Shown piece after piece: positions 19,448 to 20,517 of a stretch of DNA of 20,517 nucleotides. The notes beneath the pieces are model-generated. The model was given only the letters and a program-made list of their open reading frames with translations, was not told the DNA's origin and did not search any database. The position numbers were made by a program, and so were the translations under genes. Source of the DNA: a virus; IMG/VR virus record IMGVR_UViG_3300034198_002953, positions 1 through 20,517 of that record. One strand, written 5' to 3'. Positions within the stretch are counted from its first letter, which is position 1. Every line of letters begins with the position of its first letter.

Positions 19448-20517
19448 TATGCCCATCCACCAAAACTGTTACTGGTATCTGTGCCAATTTCGTAGATGTT
19501 GATGTACGAGCCATTACCGTATTGCGGAGTGGAGGCTGTTGCATCACAAAGTCCGATGTTCATACGGCCAGCCGTATTTAGGTTAGTTTTAATAAAGCCC
19601 TGAAACTGAATGTACACAGTCGTATTCGTAGCAGTGCTATTGTCGATGTTTGTATTTTCAGCTGTACCAGTGCCTACTGCGTGTGGTGTGGCTCCAGAGG
19701 GATAAGGCCGAAAAATAAGTCGAGCTTGTTGGGCCCCCAAGTTTGCTCCACTCGTATCTTGATAAATAACACTCATACGAGTATTAGATGCTGCAGCTTT
19801 GATAAATTGGATGACTCCCTCAAAGAAATACATCTTTGCTGCATCCACTGGAAAATACTTGACAGTAGTATTTGCTGCATCCCAAAATACTGCCTCTGGA
19901 GTATTGTTACTGGTTACTTTGGTACGAGCCGATAGCAAATGACTGTGACCAACGATGTATGAATTACCAGCTGGACCTGTTGGACCTGTTGCTCCAGTGT
20001 CGCCTTTGCTAACCATTAATACCCAATAGGTAGCATTTGGTGGTGTAACACCAGTTGATGTTACAATGTTATAGTATGTTGAACCTAAACGACTTACTAC
20101 ATCTCCAGGAATGTAAGTGTCTACAGCACTATATGCAACTGGTGCATTAAATCCTTGTGTAAATAATTCCCAGTAAGTTCCATTGGTTGGGGCATTACCA
20201 GTGCTAGCAGTTTTACAACGGTACTGTTGACCATTGTAATAAACTACATCATATGCTGCGTAGGTTGTTCCAGATGAATAAACACCTTTGGCGGTGTAGC
20301 CTTGACCATTGGTTCCGTTAGTACCGTTAGTACCATTGGTTCCGTTAGTACCGTTAGTGCCGTTTGTACCATTAGTTCCGTTAGAACCATTGTAAACTTG
20401 AAATGTTGCAGTAGTGCCATTGGTATAAGTAATGGTAAATGTATCGGTAGTTCCTGGTGCTCCAGTGCCAGAGGTTCGAGCAATACTAGAAATACCATTA
20501 CCAGTTAAACCAGTGTC
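19447..20517 (-). CDS. Tail fibre/adhesin with collagen-like triplets and CBM5/12-like modules (5' truncated)
   Basis: The frame is open to the right edge of the window, giving 356 visible residues; an internal ATG at 20016 is not the real start. Order: a beta region (ARTSGTGAPGTTDTFTITYT); ten Asn-Gly-X triplets, i.e. collagen-like G-T-N repeats; two tandem modules of about 45 residues (YSSGTTYAAYDVVYYNGQQY ... YWELF, then YSAVDTYIPGDVVSRLGSTY ... YWVLM) that match the 'Y..Gd.V...g..Y ... W.l' pattern of CBM5/12 chitin-binding-type modules; a second collagen-like stretch (GDTGATGPTGPAG); and a C-terminal beta-sandwich-like head. It probably recognises a host surface glycan. It is the first visible gene of the late operon. 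Confidence 0.82.
   Translation of the reverse strand, partial: DTGLTGNGISSIARTSGTGAPGTTDTFTITYTNGTTATFQVYNGSNGTNGTNGTNGTNGTNGTNGTNGTNGQGYTAKGVYSSGTTYAAYDVVYYNGQQYRCKTASTGNAPTNGTYWELFTQGFNAPVAYSAVDTYIPGDVVSRLGSTYYNIVTSTGVTPPNATYWVLMVSKGDTGATGPTGPAGNSYIVGHSHLLSARTKVTSNNTPEAVFWDAANTTVKYFPVDAAKMYFFEGVIQFIKAAASNTRMSVIYQDTSGANLGAQQARLIFRPYPSGATPHAVGTGTAENTNIDNSTATNTTVYIQFQGFIKTNLNTAGRMNIGLCDATASTPQYGNGSYINIYEIGTDTSNSFGGWA
20305..20391 (-). repeat. 9-bp tandem repeat encoding Asn-Gly-Thr triplets
   Basis: Ten consecutive 9-base units of the form AAY-GGN-ACN, on the complement strand, encode NGS, eight NGT and NGQ. Third-position variation shows selection for the protein sequence rather than recent slippage alone. 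In register Gly-X-Y these are G-T-N triplets of a collagen-like stalk within the fibre gene. Confidence 0.85.

Noticed and set aside
20305-20391. Short direct repeats as a possible CRISPR or iteron array
   Set aside because: The 9-base unit is in frame inside a fibre gene, has no spacers, and varies at third codon positions.
20016-20517. Independent fibre gene starting at ATG complement 20016 plus a separate upstream gene
   Set aside because: The same frame is open without a stop from 20517 through 19447, and the second CBM-like module continues directly into the 20016 ATG.
1-20517. Prophage or lysogeny functions (integrase, Cro/CI-type repressor, att site)
   Set aside because: No recombinase motifs, repressor-like HTH gene or tRNA-like att sequence was seen; absence in a partial genome does not prove a lytic lifestyle.

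Overview
This window is part of the genome of a tailed double-stranded DNA bacteriophage, almost certainly one that infects an actinobacterium. The host evidence is a complete WhiB-type Fe-S regulator (3096-3410) and DUF4192-like sequence (2-1058), both essentially actinobacterial families. The DNA is clearly AT-rich by eye, which suggests a low-GC aquatic actinobacterium rather than a soil mycobacterium or streptomycete. That host refinement is inference. There is no integrase, tRNA, rRNA, CRISPR array or insertion sequence that I can see.

The layout is two convergent arms. The left arm (1-9332, + strand) is a tightly packed early/replication operon with 1-30 bp overlaps and frequent AAGGAG ribosome binding sites. 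In order it holds a DUF4192-like pair, small unknowns, a DUF932 protein, small acidic proteins, WhiB, a RecB/Cas4-like Fe-S nuclease split over two genes, a Cys/His protein, a DnaB/RecA-like ATPase, two micro-ORFs, an Hjc-like PD-(D/E)XK nuclease, a primase split into zinc-finger and Toprim ORFs, a DUF1599-like protein, a metallophosphoesterase, a sigma-like protein and a small zinc-finger protein. The only sizeable non-coding gap in this arm (4789-4898) carries strong hairpins. DNA polymerase is not here and probably lies upstream of base 1.

The arms meet at a bidirectional hairpin terminator (about 9333-9375). The right arm (9381-20517, - strand) is the virion and lysis module, transcribed right to left. 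It begins with a 5'-truncated collagen-like/carbohydrate-binding fibre, then a small Cys protein and a run of lysine-rich small proteins. Next come a 1114-residue protein, a probable head-tail adaptor, a second tail fibre, a 683-residue tail protein, a two-segment holin and an M23 peptidase endolysin. Terminase, portal and capsid genes are expected beyond base 20517.

The strongest candidate for something new is the 1114-residue protein. Its long helical N-terminal part looks like an internal virion protein, but its last 430 residues are three successive nucleotide-metabolism-type domains: a macro-like A1S_2505-type domain, DUF4326, and a SLOG-like Rossmannoid domain. These are normally separate small phage proteins. 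A reasonable hypothesis is a virion-carried effector acting on NAD-derived or ADP-ribose-type nucleotides. A second theme is gene splitting: DUF4192, the Fe-S nuclease and the primase are each broken into two adjacent ORFs in the same relative frame direction, each second half with its own Shine-Dalgarno sequence.
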